Shown: one piece after another, positions 8,493 to 17,044 of the stretch
Layout of the letters: each line of letters opens with the position of its first letter
How positions within the stretch are numbered: position 1 is the stretch's first letter
Source: Phyllobacterium sophorae
GTDB lineage: Bacteria; Pseudomonadota; Alphaproteobacteria; Rhizobiales; Rhizobiaceae
Length of the DNA stretch: 64,000 nt
NCBI RefSeq assembly: GCF_003010965.1
Contig: NZ_PGGM01000001.1
Coordinates: 620,001-684,000 of the forward strand
Reading direction: 5' to 3'
Position numbers and translations under genes: made by a program
Notes under the pieces: model-generated
What the model was told of the DNA's origin: nothing
Databases searched by the model: none
What the model saw: the letters and a program-made list of their open reading frames with translations, nothing else

Positions 8493-9155
8493 ATGTTCAT
8501 CATAGATATGTTCAACAAGAAAACCAGAATGCCTGATAGGGCGGAAGCTCTTCCAGGCCGCGCGACGGCGATTCCCACCGCTGAAACGCATTTTGTGAAT
8601 GGACGCCCGTTGAACGGTCCGTGGCCGGACGGTCTGCAGACCGCGATGTTCGGCATGGGTCGCTTCTGGGGCGTCGAACGGCTGTTCTGGCAAGTGCCTG
8701 GCGTTTACGTCACCGCCGCAGGTTACGCCGGCGGCATCACGCCGAACCCCACCTACCAGGAAACGTGCACCGGGCTGACCGGCCACAATGAAGTGGTGCG
8801 CGTGGTCTTCGATCCGGACATCATTTCCTATGACGAACTATTGTCGCTGTTCTGGCAAGAGCATGACCCCACACAGGGCATGCGCCAAGGCAATGATATC
8901 GGCACGACCTATCGCTCGGGCATCTACACCTTCACGCCGGAACAGAAGGTTGCTGCCGAAGCAAGCCGAGATGCCTACCAGAAAGCGCTTGCCGCTGCTG
9001 GCCATGGCAAGATCACCACGGAAATTCTGGAAGTGCCGGAATTTTACTACGCGGAGGACTATCATCAGCAATATCTCGCCAAGAATCCCGCCGGTTATTG
9101 TGGCCTGCGGGGCACCGGCATTTCCTGCCCTATTCCACAGGCAAAAGCAGTCTAA
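8493..9155 (+). CDS. msrA: MsrA-family protein (copy 2) with catalytic Cys replaced by Arg
   Basis: A 220-residue protein clearly of the long MsrA type: [37 protein letters not shown] and the two recycling Cys in [13 protein letters not shown] are all present. The motif normally reading GMGCFWG here reads GMGRFWG, and codon 57 (8661-8663) is CGC instead of TGC. Without that nucleophile, normal methionine sulfoxide reduction should not occur. The rest of the fold looks intact, so either the loss is recent, the base call is wrong, or the protein has another role. Start ATG 8493 follows GGAGGT at 8481-8486. An intact msrA lies 2.2 kb upstream. Confidence 0.9.
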   Translation: MFIIDMFNKKTRMPDRAEALPGRATAIPTAETHFVNGRPLNGPWPDGLQTAMFGMGRFWGVERLFWQVPGVYVTAAGYAGGITPNPTYQETCTGLTGHNEVVRVVFDPDIISYDELLSLFWQEHDPTQGMRQGNDIGTTYRSGIYTFTPEQKVAAEASRDAYQKALAAAGHGKITTEILEVPEFYYAEDYHQQYLAKNPAGYCGLRGTGISCPIPQAKAV

Positions 9156-9232
9156 CAGTCTGACTTTGCTGAATTTTCGACGAGCGCTGCATTTGCTGGA
9201 CAATGCTTCTGGCAATATTTGACCATCAGGCA

Positions 9233-9250
9233 AAATTTCGCGTGAAATTT
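9233..9250. promoter_or_regulatory. Inverted repeat upstream of bmpA
   Basis: AAATTTC (9233-9239) and GAAATTT (9244-9250) form a perfect 7-bp inverted repeat with a 4-bp spacer, about 115 bp before the bmpA start and just downstream of a TTGACC hexamer. Position and symmetry suit a repressor operator. The regulator is unknown. Confidence 0.35.
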
Positions 9251-9366
9251 GCCCTCTGACATGCAAGATTGCTTGCGGGGCGGCTGCCTCTGACGTTGCC
9301 GCAACGATCTTGGGACTCAACAGCAAGTTGGTCCTGCTCAACAAAATCTAGAGGGGTTGGTATCAA

Positions 9367-10362
9367 ATGAAGCGTATTGTTCTTGGTCTCCTGGCTGCCA
9401 CAGCTATGTCCGTCTCGGCCTTTGCTGCAGATGACAAGCCAGCCGTCATTTACGATCTTGGCGGAAAGTTCGACAAATCCTTCAATGAAGCCGCTTTCAA
9501 TGGCGCAGAGAAATACACGGCCGATTCCGGTGTCAAATATCGCGAGTTCGAAATCCAGAACGAAGCGCAGCGCGAACAGGCATTGCGCAAGTTTGCAACC
9601 GACGGCAATTCGCCGATCGTCATCGCCGGCTTCTCGGCGGCCGCGGCAATCGAAAAGGTTGCAGGTGAATTCCCGGATACCAAATTCGTCATCATCGACG
9701 CGGTAGTGGAAAAACCCAACGTGCGCTCGGTCGTATTCAACGACAATGAGGGGTCCTATTTGGTTGGTGTGATTGCCGCCAAATCTTCAAAGACGGGGAC
9801 CGTGAGCTTCATTGGCGGTATGGACGTCCCGCTCATCCGCAACTTCGCCTGCGGCTATGTCGGCGGCGTCAAGGCTACCAATCCGGAAGCCAAGGTGATC
9901 CAGAACATGACTGGCGATACTCCGGCTGCGTGGAACGATCCGGCCAAGGGGGGTGAAATTGCCAAGTCGCAGATGGATCAAGGCTCGGATGTCATTTTCG
10001 CGGCCGCTGGCGGCACCGGCATAGGCGTCCTGCAGGCAACTGCCGACGCCGGCAAGCTGGGCATCGGTGTCGACTCCAACCAGAACGGCCTGCACCCGGG
10101 CAAGGTTTTGACCTCGATGCTCAAGCGCGTTGATGTTGCGACCTACAATGCCTTCAAAGATGGTGCTGAAGGCAAGTTCACCGCCGGCGTCAATGTGCTC
10201 GGCGTGAAAGAAGCGGGCGTGGACTATGCTGTTGACGACAACAATGCCAAGCTGATGACCGATGACGTCAAGAAGGCTGTTGAGACTGCCAAGGCGGATA
10301 TCATTTCCGGCAAGGTCAAGGTTCACAATTACAATACCGACAATGCCTGCCCGTACAAATAA
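9367..10362 (+). CDS. BMP-family nucleoside-binding protein of an ABC transporter
   Basis: A 331-residue periplasmic substrate-binding protein. It has a Sec signal peptide (MKRIVLGLLAATAMSVSAFA|ADDKP, no lipobox) and the BMP/PnrA fold with GGKFDKSFNEAAFNGAEKY at its start. PnrA-type proteins bind purine and pyrimidine nucleosides. The partner ATPase and permeases lie from 11.6 kb, separated by lysE- and slyX-like genes, and the salvage genes downstream support nucleoside uptake. A ribosome site (GAGGGG) precedes ATG 9367, and a strong terminator follows, so the binding protein is probably made in excess from its own transcript. Confidence 0.9.
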   Translation: MKRIVLGLLAATAMSVSAFAADDKPAVIYDLGGKFDKSFNEAAFNGAEKYTADSGVKYREFEIQNEAQREQALRKFATDGNSPIVIAGFSAAAAIEKVAGEFPDTKFVIIDAVVEKPNVRSVVFNDNEGSYLVGVIAAKSSKTGTVSFIGGMDVPLIRNFACGYVGGVKATNPEAKVIQNMTGDTPAAWNDPAKGGEIAKSQMDQGSDVIFAAAGGTGIGVLQATADAGKLGIGVDSNQNGLHPGKVLTSMLKRVDVATYNAFKDGAEGKFTAGVNVLGVKEAGVDYAVDDNNAKLMTDDVKKAVETAKADIISGKVKVHNYNTDNACPYK

Positions 10363-10383
10363 GCACGGACTTATCAATGATTC

Positions 10384-10420
10384 AAAGCCGCCGGTTTATT
10401 GACCGACGGCTTTGTTTTTT
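10384..10420 (+). terminator. Intrinsic terminator after bmpA
   Basis: Stem AAAGCCGCCGGT / ACCGACGGCTTT (one mismatch), loop TTATTG, then GTTTTTT. It is placed 22 nt past the bmpA stop and 26 nt before the LysE-family start, so it separates or attenuates the two genes. Confidence 0.85.
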
Positions 10421-10445
10421 CAGATCGCCGCAAAAGGAGACCGCC

Positions 10446-11087
10446 ATGACTGCCTTTGCTGTCCTTCTCAGTATTCTCGCCGCCATCGCAATTGGTGCGA
10501 TGAGCCCTGGTCCGAGTTTCGTCCTTGTTTCCCGCATCGCCGTCGTCTCGTCGCGCAGCCACGGTCTCGCTTCGGCGCTCGGCATGGGTGTGGGTGGCGC
10601 GTTCTTTGCTGCTTTGGCCGTCCTTGGCCTAACCGCCCTGCTCATGCAGTTCGAATGGCTCTATCTCATGCTGAAGATACTCGGCGGTGGCTATCTGATT
10701 TACCTGGCGATCAAGATCTGGCGCGGCGCATCGGAGCCGCTGGCGCCGTCGGGAACAAGCGAGAAAACCCGGGGCATTTCCGTTTTCCGTGCCTTCCTGC
10801 TCGGATTGATGACGCAGCTCAGCAACCCCAAGACCTCGATCGTCTACGCCAGCATTTTCGCGGCGCTAATGCCGCCCTCGCCGCCGATATGGCTGCTCTT
10901 TGCCCTGCCGCCAATAATATTCTGCGTGGAAGCGGGTTGGTACACCATCGTTGCGGTAGCCTTCTCAGGGTCGCGCGCTCGGCTGATCTATGCCCGCTTG
11001 AAGCGGTGGATCGACCGGGGCGCTGGCGCTGTGATGGGTGCGCTGGGGCTGAAGCTGATGGTCGAGGCTTTCAAGGCGAGAACCTGA
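10446..11087 (+). CDS. LysE/RhtB-family amino-acid exporter
   Basis: A 213-residue inner-membrane protein with about six hydrophobic segments. The diagnostic N-terminal stretch is GAMSPGPSFVLVSRIAV, followed by LGMGVGGAFFAALAVLGL. The family exports amino acids such as lysine, threonine, homoserine or leucine; the substrate is not readable. Start ATG 10446 follows AAAAGGAG. It sits between bmpA and the transporter ATPase operon, apparently as an unrelated insertion into the nucleoside locus. Confidence 0.88.
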   Translation: MTAFAVLLSILAAIAIGAMSPGPSFVLVSRIAVVSSRSHGLASALGMGVGGAFFAALAVLGLTALLMQFEWLYLMLKILGGGYLIYLAIKIWRGASEPLAPSGTSEKTRGISVFRAFLLGLMTQLSNPKTSIVYASIFAALMPPSPPIWLLFALPPIIFCVEAGWYTIVAVAFSGSRARLIYARLKRWIDRGAGAVMGALGLKLMVEAFKART

Positions 11088-11249
11088 TCAAAGTTCCCGC
11101 GCCAGAACGACAGGACCAGTTTCAGCGCCTGTGAGTGTCTCAAATTCCCGCCCGCCGATACGCCGGTATTGAACGGCCTCGCTCGTAAAGAAGAGCAAGC
11201 CACGGCCGGCACCATGCGAAGAAATTCGAGCGCTCTACGAAGATCACCA

Positions 11250-11462
11250 TCAGTAGTGCGGTGGTTTGGTTACTGGAATATCGGGGGCCGTCTGCTCTTC
11301 CAGCACGAGAAACCGGTCGGTCAATGCATCGAGTTTGCGGCGCATCCCCTCTATGACTTTCCATTGCCCGGCTACCTGGCCGGAAAGTTCCTCGATCGTC
11401 TTTTCCTGCTCGGTCACCAGAATCTCGAGGCGGGTCAAACGGTCCGTGTTATCGGCTGTCAT
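11250..11462 (-). CDS. slyX: SlyX family protein
   Basis: A 70-residue soluble protein matching SlyX in length and pattern: heptad-like coiled coil through residues 5-50 (RLTRLEILVTEQEKTIEELS) and the conserved C-terminal PPHY. The molecular role of SlyX is not known. It is transcribed against its neighbours, between the LysE-family gene and the nucleoside ATPase. Start ATG 11462 has an upstream GGAG on the minus strand. Confidence 0.88.
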   Translation of the reverse strand: MTADNTDRLTRLEILVTEQEKTIEELSGQVAGQWKVIEGMRRKLDALTDRFLVLEEQTAPDIPVTKPPHY

Positions 11463-11635
11463 TGCTCGTCTCCTTCACCGTGCACGCTTCTCTCTAGTCC
11501 GGGTTCGATCATGGTTCAAGTTTGATAGGCTTTGATGATTGTTGAATCTTGTTTTCTTGACTGGAAAGAAAAAAATCCCGTGTTAGGGTCGAATTCCGAA
11601 AAGACGATAAAAGCTGAACAACAGCGGATGGGGAC

Positions 11636-13168
11636 ATGGCCGAGCCGGCGATTGAACTTGTTGGAATTGATAAGCGTTTTGGTGCCGTTCATGCCAACCG
11701 CGACATTCATCTGCGTGTCGAGAAAGGCACGATTCACGGCATTATTGGTGAGAACGGCGCCGGTAAATCGACGCTGATGTCCATCCTTTACGGATTTTAT
11801 CAGGCGGATTCTGGAGACATTCGCATCAATGGGACCATGGCCAGCATTCCTGATCCCAATGCCGCCATCGCGCTTGGCATCGGCATGGTTCATCAGCATT
11901 TCATGCTGGTAGAAAACTTCACGGTGCTTGAGAACGTCATGCTGGGCGTGGAGGGTGCACCACTCTTGAAGAATGGCATAGCCAAGGCGCGCGCCGAATT
12001 GAAGCGGCTCGAGCGGGAATATCAGTTGGACGTCGATCCCGACGCATTGATCGAGGAGCTCCCCGTCGGTCTGCAGCAGCGCGTCGAAATCCTCAAAGCG
12101 CTCTATCGCGGTGCGGAGATCCTGGTGCTTGATGAGCCCACGGGTGTGCTGACGCCGCCGGAGGCCGATCATCTTTTCCGTATCCTTGAGCAACTGAAGG
12201 ATCAGGGCAAGACGATTATTCTGATCACGCACAAGCTGCGCGAGATCATGGCAGTAACGGACAATGTTTCTGTCATGCGGCAAGGCGCTATGGTCGCGAC
12301 CCGCAAGACCGAAGAGACCACGGTGGAAGAACTTGCCGAATTGATGGTCGGCCGCCGCGTGCTCCTCAGGGTACAGAAGGGCGAGGCGAAACCCGCCGAA
12401 ATCAAGCTTTCTGTCGAGAACCTGACCGTACGCGACAGCCGCGGTGTTGTGATGGTCGAAAATGCATCCTTCACCGTACGTGGCGGCGAAATCGTCGGGA
12501 TTGCTGGTGTGGCTGGCAATGGTCAATCGCAGCTGATTGAAACCATTGCCGGCATACGTACTGCGGTCTCTGGGCGTGTGCTTCTCGACGGGCAGGTTAT
12601 CGACATAACCGGCGCTGCCGATCCGGGTGAGCTGCGCGATCGCGGGCTCGCGCATGTGCCGGAAGACCGCCATCATATGGGCCTGGTGCTGGCCTTCGAG
12701 GAATACGAGAATTCAATCCTGGGCTACCATGACGATCCGCTCTATCTCAACGGGCCATTTCTCGATCTCGATGCAATCCAGGCCGATGCACGCAAGAAGA
12801 TCGAGAAATACGACATTCGCCCCAGTGACCCGCGGCTGAAGACTGCGAATTTTTCCGGCGGCAATCAGCAAAAGATCGTGCTCGCGCGTGAAATGGAACG
12901 CGATCCCGGTGTTCTTATCATCGGCCAGCCGACGCGTGGCGTCGACGTGGGCGCGATCGAGTTCATCCACAAGCGCATCATTGAAATGCGCGATGCGGGC
13001 AAAGCTGTGCTGCTTGTCTCCGTGGAGCTCGATGAAATCCGCTCGCTCTCCGACCGCATCCTGGTGATGTTTGCCGGCCGCATCGTTGGCGAACGCGACT
13101 CGGACGCCAGCGAAGGCGAGCTTGGTTTGCTCATGGCCGGCGTCGAACAGCAGGAGGCGGCGGAATGA
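11636..13168 (+). CDS. Nucleoside ABC transporter, double ATPase subunit
   Basis: A 510-residue cytoplasmic subunit with two ABC domains in tandem (about 1-250 and 255-505). The first has Walker A GENGAGKST and Walker B VLDEPTGVLTPPE. The second has a degenerate Walker A (GVAGNGQSQL) but a good SGGNQQK signature, the usual asymmetry of this carbohydrate/nucleoside-type ATPase. It powers uptake with the two permeases downstream and the BMP protein at 9.4 kb. It begins a tightly packed operon whose next gene overlaps it by 4 nt (ATGA). Confidence 0.92.
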   Translation: MAEPAIELVGIDKRFGAVHANRDIHLRVEKGTIHGIIGENGAGKSTLMSILYGFYQADSGDIRINGTMASIPDPNAAIALGIGMVHQHFMLVENFTVLENVMLGVEGAPLLKNGIAKARAELKRLEREYQLDVDPDALIEELPVGLQQRVEILKALYRGAEILVLDEPTGVLTPPEADHLFRILEQLKDQGKTIILITHKLREIMAVTDNVSVMRQGAMVATRKTEETTVEELAELMVGRRVLLRVQKGEAKPAEIKLSVENLTVRDSRGVVMVENASFTVRGGEIVGIAGVAGNGQSQLIETIAGIRTAVSGRVLLDGQVIDITGAADPGELRDRGLAHVPEDRHHMGLVLAFEEYENSILGYHDDPLYLNGPFLDLDAIQADARKKIEKYDIRPSDPRLKTANFSGGNQQKIVLAREMERDPGVLIIGQPTRGVDVGAIEFIHKRIIEMRDAGKAVLLVSVELDEIRSLSDRILVMFAGRIVGERDSDASEGELGLLMAGVEQQEAAE

Positions 13169-13716
13169 CGACTCAGGCACTGGTCGTCATCGATGTGCAA
13201 AACGCCATCGATGATCCGAAATGGGGCCGGCGCGGTCAGCCTGAAGCCGAAGCCGCGATCGCCCGGCTGCTGGCCGCCTGGCGTGAGCGACGCTTGCCGG
13301 TTATCCATGTGCGCCACGATTCCACAGACCCCACATCGCCCTACAGGCCGGGAACGGAAGGTAATGAGTTCAAAGCCGAGGTAGCGCCGCAATTGGGTGA
13401 GCCGGTCGTCGACAAGCGCACCAACAGTGCCTTCATCGGGACGGACCTCATGGATGTCCTGGACGAATTGCAGGTACACAGTCTCGTCATCACGGGCGTG
13501 CTGCTCGAAAACTCTGTCGACGCCACGGTTCGTATGGCCGCCAATCTCGGATTCGAGGTCACCGTTCCAGAAGATGCTGTCGCGAGCATCGACCGCAAGG
13601 ATCATTGCGGCAAGCACTGGGCCGCTGAAGATGTCCATGCTTTGGCACTATCCATCCTTGATGGCGAATATGCCCGTATCTCAACCGCCGACGCGATCAT
13701 CGAGACCTTGCCATGA
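13165..13716 (+). CDS. Isochorismatase-family hydrolase, Ser at the catalytic Cys position
   Basis: A 183-residue protein of the isochorismatase-like amidohydrolase superfamily. Conserved Asp (ALVVIDVQN, residue 9) and Lys (VVDKRTNSAF) of the usual Asp-Lys-Cys triad are present. The third position, normally Cys in a GVxTExCV motif, reads GVLLENSVDATVR with Ser at residue 117 (codon TCT, 13513-13515). Activity may be altered or absent, though Ser variants may be a natural subfamily. It overlaps both neighbours by 4 nt inside the nucleoside operon, which suggests a role in nucleoside or pyrimidine breakdown, comparable in position to ureidoacrylate hydrolases (inference). Confidence 0.85.
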   Translation: MTTQALVVIDVQNAIDDPKWGRRGQPEAEAAIARLLAAWRERRLPVIHVRHDSTDPTSPYRPGTEGNEFKAEVAPQLGEPVVDKRTNSAFIGTDLMDVLDELQVHSLVITGVLLENSVDATVRMAANLGFEVTVPEDAVASIDRKDHCGKHWAAEDVHALALSILDGEYARISTADAIIETLP

Positions 13717-14858
13717 GCCAGCCCTTTGCCAAATTGCCCGCCTGGGCCGACTATGGCCTCCTGCCGCTAATCAATCTGATTGTCGCCTTTTTCGTCGCCG
13801 GTCTTGTCGTTCTCCTTGTTGGCGAAAGCCCGGTCGATGCTGCCATCTTGATGGTCAAGGGTGCCTTCGGTTCGGGCGATGGCGTCGGTTATACGCTTTA
13901 TTATGCGACGAATTTCATCTTCACCGGCCTTTGTGTCGCCGTCGCGTTTCACTGCGGCCTGTTCAATATTGGCGGTGAAGGCCAAGCCTATATTGGCGGT
14001 CTTGGCGTTGCGCTGGTGGGGCTTGGTCTTGGCAGCGCTCTGCCCTGGTGGCTGGCCTTCCCCTTGGCAATCGTGGCATCAGCGCTCGTCGGTGCATTGT
14101 GGGCATTGATCCCGGCATGGCTGCAAGCCAAGCGCGGATCACACGTTGTCATCACTACGATCATGTTCAACTTCATCGCCGCCAGTATCATGGTCTATCT
14201 TCTGGTTGGACCATTGAAGCCTTTAGGCAGCCAAGCCCCGGAGACCCGCGTCTTCGGCGAGGGTGGGCAGCTGCCGGGACTTGGCTGGCTATTGAACCTG
14301 GTCGGGCTCAATATGCGTTCGGCCCCGCTCAACATCAGTTTCCTGCTTGCCCTTCTGGCTGCATTTCTTGTGTGGGTGCTAATCTGGCGCACAAAGCTTG
14401 GCTATGAAATCCGCACCATGGGCTTCAGCCCCAAGGCGGCGCGCTATGCTGGCATCAGCGAGCTGCGGATCATTATCATTACCATGATGATTTCGGGAGC
14501 GCTGGCCGGGATGATGGCCCTCAATCCGATCATGGGCGCACAACACCGGGTGCAGCTGGATTTTGTTGCCGGTGCTGGCTTCGTCGGCATTGCTGTGGCG
14601 CTCATGGGCAGATCGCATCCAGCGGGCATCGTTTTGGCCGCAATCCTCTTCGGCATGCTCTATCAGGGCGGCGCGGAAATCGCCTTCGACATGCCCAACA
14701 TTTCCCGCGATATGATCGTCATCATTCAAGGGCTGGTGATCCTGTTTGCCGGTGCGTTGGAGCACATGTTCCGCCCCTCGCTGCAACGTATTTTCCAGCG
14801 TATTGGCCGGGGGAAACGCGGGACGGCACCAGCAGTGGTGGCGGGAGGAGGCCAGTGA
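13713..14858 (+). CDS. Nucleoside ABC transporter permease 1
   Basis: A 381-residue inner-membrane permease of the BPD_transp_2 type, with about ten hydrophobic segments and the family stretch FNIGGEGQAYIGGLG followed by an EAA-like cytoplasmic loop around MGFSPKAARYAGIS. It pairs with the next gene as a heterodimeric channel. It starts at ATG 13713, overlapping the hydrolase stop, and ends in a TGATG overlap with permease 2, indicating translational coupling. Confidence 0.92.
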   Translation: MSQPFAKLPAWADYGLLPLINLIVAFFVAGLVVLLVGESPVDAAILMVKGAFGSGDGVGYTLYYATNFIFTGLCVAVAFHCGLFNIGGEGQAYIGGLGVALVGLGLGSALPWWLAFPLAIVASALVGALWALIPAWLQAKRGSHVVITTIMFNFIAASIMVYLLVGPLKPLGSQAPETRVFGEGGQLPGLGWLLNLVGLNMRSAPLNISFLLALLAAFLVWVLIWRTKLGYEIRTMGFSPKAARYAGISELRIIIITMMISGALAGMMALNPIMGAQHRVQLDFVAGAGFVGIAVALMGRSHPAGIVLAAILFGMLYQGGAEIAFDMPNISRDMIVIIQGLVILFAGALEHMFRPSLQRIFQRIGRGKRGTAPAVVAGGGQ

Positions 14859-15829
14859 TGGAATCGCTCACTACAATCCTCCAGCTGTTCGATTCGACGA
14901 TCCGGCTTTCCGTTCCGTTGCTGCTTGCTTGTCTGGCGGGTCTCTATTCCGAACGTGCCGGCATTTTCGACATTGGTCTGGAGGGCAAGATGCTTGCCGG
15001 GGCTTTTGCTGCCGGTGCTGCCGCCACCTGGTTCGGCTCGGCCTACATCGGCCTGTTCGCTGCAGTGCTCATATCGGTGGCACTCGGCCTTGTGCACGGC
15101 TTTGCGTCCATCACTCACCGTGGCAACCAGATCGTTTCCGGCGTTGCCATCAACTTCATTGCTGCAGGAACGACAGTTATTCTCGGGCAGGCGTGGTTCA
15201 GCCAGGGCGGGCGAACGCCTTCGCTTCCCAACGATGCGCGTTTCAATCCGATCAATCTTCCGGGCGCACAGGCATTGCGCGATGTGCCGGTCATCGGCCC
15301 GATCTATTATGAATTGATATCCGGCCATTCGATACTCGTCTATCTGGCTTTTGCCATGGTTCCCTTTACCTGGTGGGTGCTCTACCGCACGCGATTTGGC
15401 CTGCGCCTGCGGGCGGTCGGCGAAAATCCAGCAGCCGTGGATACCGCCGGTGTGTCCGTGCCATGGCTGCGCTATCGCGCGGTAATCTGCTGCGGTGTGC
15501 TCTGTGGCGTGGCGGGAGCCTATCTGGCAACTGCCCAAGGGGCTGGCTTCGTCAAGGACATGACCGCGGGCAAGGGTTATATCGCGCTTGCGGCATTGAT
15601 CTTTGCGAAATGGCGTCCGGTGCAGGCCATGTTTGCCTGCCTGCTCTTCGGCTTCCTCGACGCGGTGGCAATCCGCATGCAGGGGCATCCCCTGCCACTC
15701 ATTGGCGAAGTGCCGGTGCAATTCATGCAGGCCTTGCCCTATATCCTTACCGTCGTCCTCCTGGCCGGGTTCATCGGCAAGGCCATCCCGCCAAAGGCCG
15801 GTGGCGTCGCCTATGTGAAAGAAAGATGA
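14858..15829 (+). CDS. Nucleoside ABC transporter permease 2
   Basis: A 323-residue permease with about eight to nine hydrophobic segments; the N-terminal FDIGLEGKMLAGAFAAG motif corresponds to FNIGGEGQ of its partner. A further landmark is LRAVGENPAAVDTAGVSV, the loop that contacts the ATPase. ATG 14858 is preferred to the adjacent GTG 14855 because it sits seven bases after GGAGGAGG. The C-terminal part resembles nucleoside permeases of Bmp/Nup systems. Confidence 0.92.
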   Translation: MESLTTILQLFDSTIRLSVPLLLACLAGLYSERAGIFDIGLEGKMLAGAFAAGAAATWFGSAYIGLFAAVLISVALGLVHGFASITHRGNQIVSGVAINFIAAGTTVILGQAWFSQGGRTPSLPNDARFNPINLPGAQALRDVPVIGPIYYELISGHSILVYLAFAMVPFTWWVLYRTRFGLRLRAVGENPAAVDTAGVSVPWLRYRAVICCGVLCGVAGAYLATAQGAGFVKDMTAGKGYIALAALIFAKWRPVQAMFACLLFGFLDAVAIRMQGHPLPLIGEVPVQFMQALPYILTVVLLAGFIGKAIPPKAGGVAYVKER

Positions 15830-15839
15830 GAAGTTGCAA

Positions 15840-16244
15840 ATGAGCAAGGATCTGTTCGATGCGGCGTTTGCCGCCATGCAGAAGACGCATTCACCTTATT
15901 CGCAATTCCCGGTCGGGGCGGCAATTCGCACCAGCGACGGGCGCATCTTTTCCGGCTGCAATATCGAAGTCGTTTCCTATCCTGAGGGCTGGTGTGCCGA
16001 AACCACTGCCCTGTCGCATTTCGTCATGGGCGGTGGTGGCACGATCACGGAAATCGCGGTTGTCGCGGAGAAGAAGGCAAAATGCACACCTTGCGGCGGC
16101 TGCCGTCAGCGCCTGGCCGAATTCGCCGGACCTGAAACGCGCCTGCATCTTTGCGACAACAATGGAATTGTTGAAACCCTGACGATGAGGGAAATCTTTC
16201 CCTATGGCTTCGACGCCGAAGTTCTTGGCAAAGGTGCAGCATGA
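15840..16244 (+). CDS. cdd: Cytidine deaminase
   Basis: A 134-residue enzyme converting cytidine and deoxycytidine to uridine forms. Zinc ligands and the catalytic Glu are visible in WCAETTAL and CTPCGGCRQ; SGCNIEVVSYPEG supplies substrate contacts. Length is typical of the homotetrameric class. Start ATG 15840 is 11 nt after the permease stop, and its end overlaps punA by 4 nt. Within the operon it processes imported cytidine before phosphorolysis. Confidence 0.95.
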   Translation: MSKDLFDAAFAAMQKTHSPYSQFPVGAAIRTSDGRIFSGCNIEVVSYPEGWCAETTALSHFVMGGGGTITEIAVVAEKKAKCTPCGGCRQRLAEFAGPETRLHLCDNNGIVETLTMREIFPYGFDAEVLGKGAA

Positions 16245-17041
16245 TCGCACCTGCGACAGAAGCTCTTATCCAAAAGCTCAATGGTCTTGCGCCGCGCATC
16301 GCGCTGGTGCTTGGATCCGGCCTCGGTTCGCTGGTTGATGCCGTGGAAAATGCCATCCGCATCCCCTATTCCGATCTTCCAGGCTTTCCGCATAGCGGCG
16401 TCTCGGGTCATGCGGGCGAAGTCGTCGCAGGTTATCTCTCGGGCAAGCCGGTGCTGATGCTGGCGGGCCGTGCCCATTATTACGAGAAGGGTGATGCCTC
16501 AGTCATGCGGCCCGTGATCGCAGCGCTTGCTGATCTTGGCATCGAAATGCTGATCCTCACCAATGCTGCCGGTTCAGTCCGTCACGACCTCGTGCCAGGC
16601 AGCGTGATGTTAATCGATGATCACATCAATTATTCCGGCCTCAATCCTCTGATTGGAGAGCCGTCGGATCAGCGCTTTGTCGGCATGACGGCAGCCTATG
16701 ACAAGAAGCTCAAGGACGCCCTGACCATCGCTGCCGGTGAGGTTGGGGAAATGCTTGCGCCAGGCGTTTACATGTGGTTTTCCGGACCCTCGTTTGAAAC
16801 ACCGGCAGAAATTCGCATGGCACGCACGCTCGGTGCTGATGCGGTCGGCATGTCGACCGTGCCGGAGGTCATCCTTGCCCGCTTCTTTGGCCTGCGTGTC
16901 GCAGCTTGCTCGGTGATTACCAATTTCGGAGCCGGCATGACCGGGGCGGAGCTTTCCCATGAGGAGACCAAGGATGTAGCGCCAAAAGGCGGCGCACGCC
17001 TGCAGAAAATCATCCGGGCGCTGGTTCGGGAGATCGGTTAG
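16241..17041 (+). CDS. punA: Purine nucleoside phosphorylase
   Basis: A 266-residue trimeric-type phosphorylase that splits inosine/guanosine (or their deoxy forms) with phosphate. Family marks are VLGSGLGSLVD (phosphate loop), GRAHYYEKGD, TNAAGSV, and SGPSFETPAEIRMARTLGADAVGMSTVPE. It overlaps cdd by 4 nt, and deoA follows after 3 nt. It handles the purine half of nucleoside salvage in this operon. Confidence 0.95.
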   Translation: MIAPATEALIQKLNGLAPRIALVLGSGLGSLVDAVENAIRIPYSDLPGFPHSGVSGHAGEVVAGYLSGKPVLMLAGRAHYYEKGDASVMRPVIAALADLGIEMLILTNAAGSVRHDLVPGSVMLIDDHINYSGLNPLIGEPSDQRFVGMTAAYDKKLKDALTIAAGEVGEMLAPGVYMWFSGPSFETPAEIRMARTLGADAVGMSTVPEVILARFFGLRVAACSVITNFGAGMTGAELSHEETKDVAPKGGARLQKIIRALVREIG

Positions 17042-17044
17042 GCG

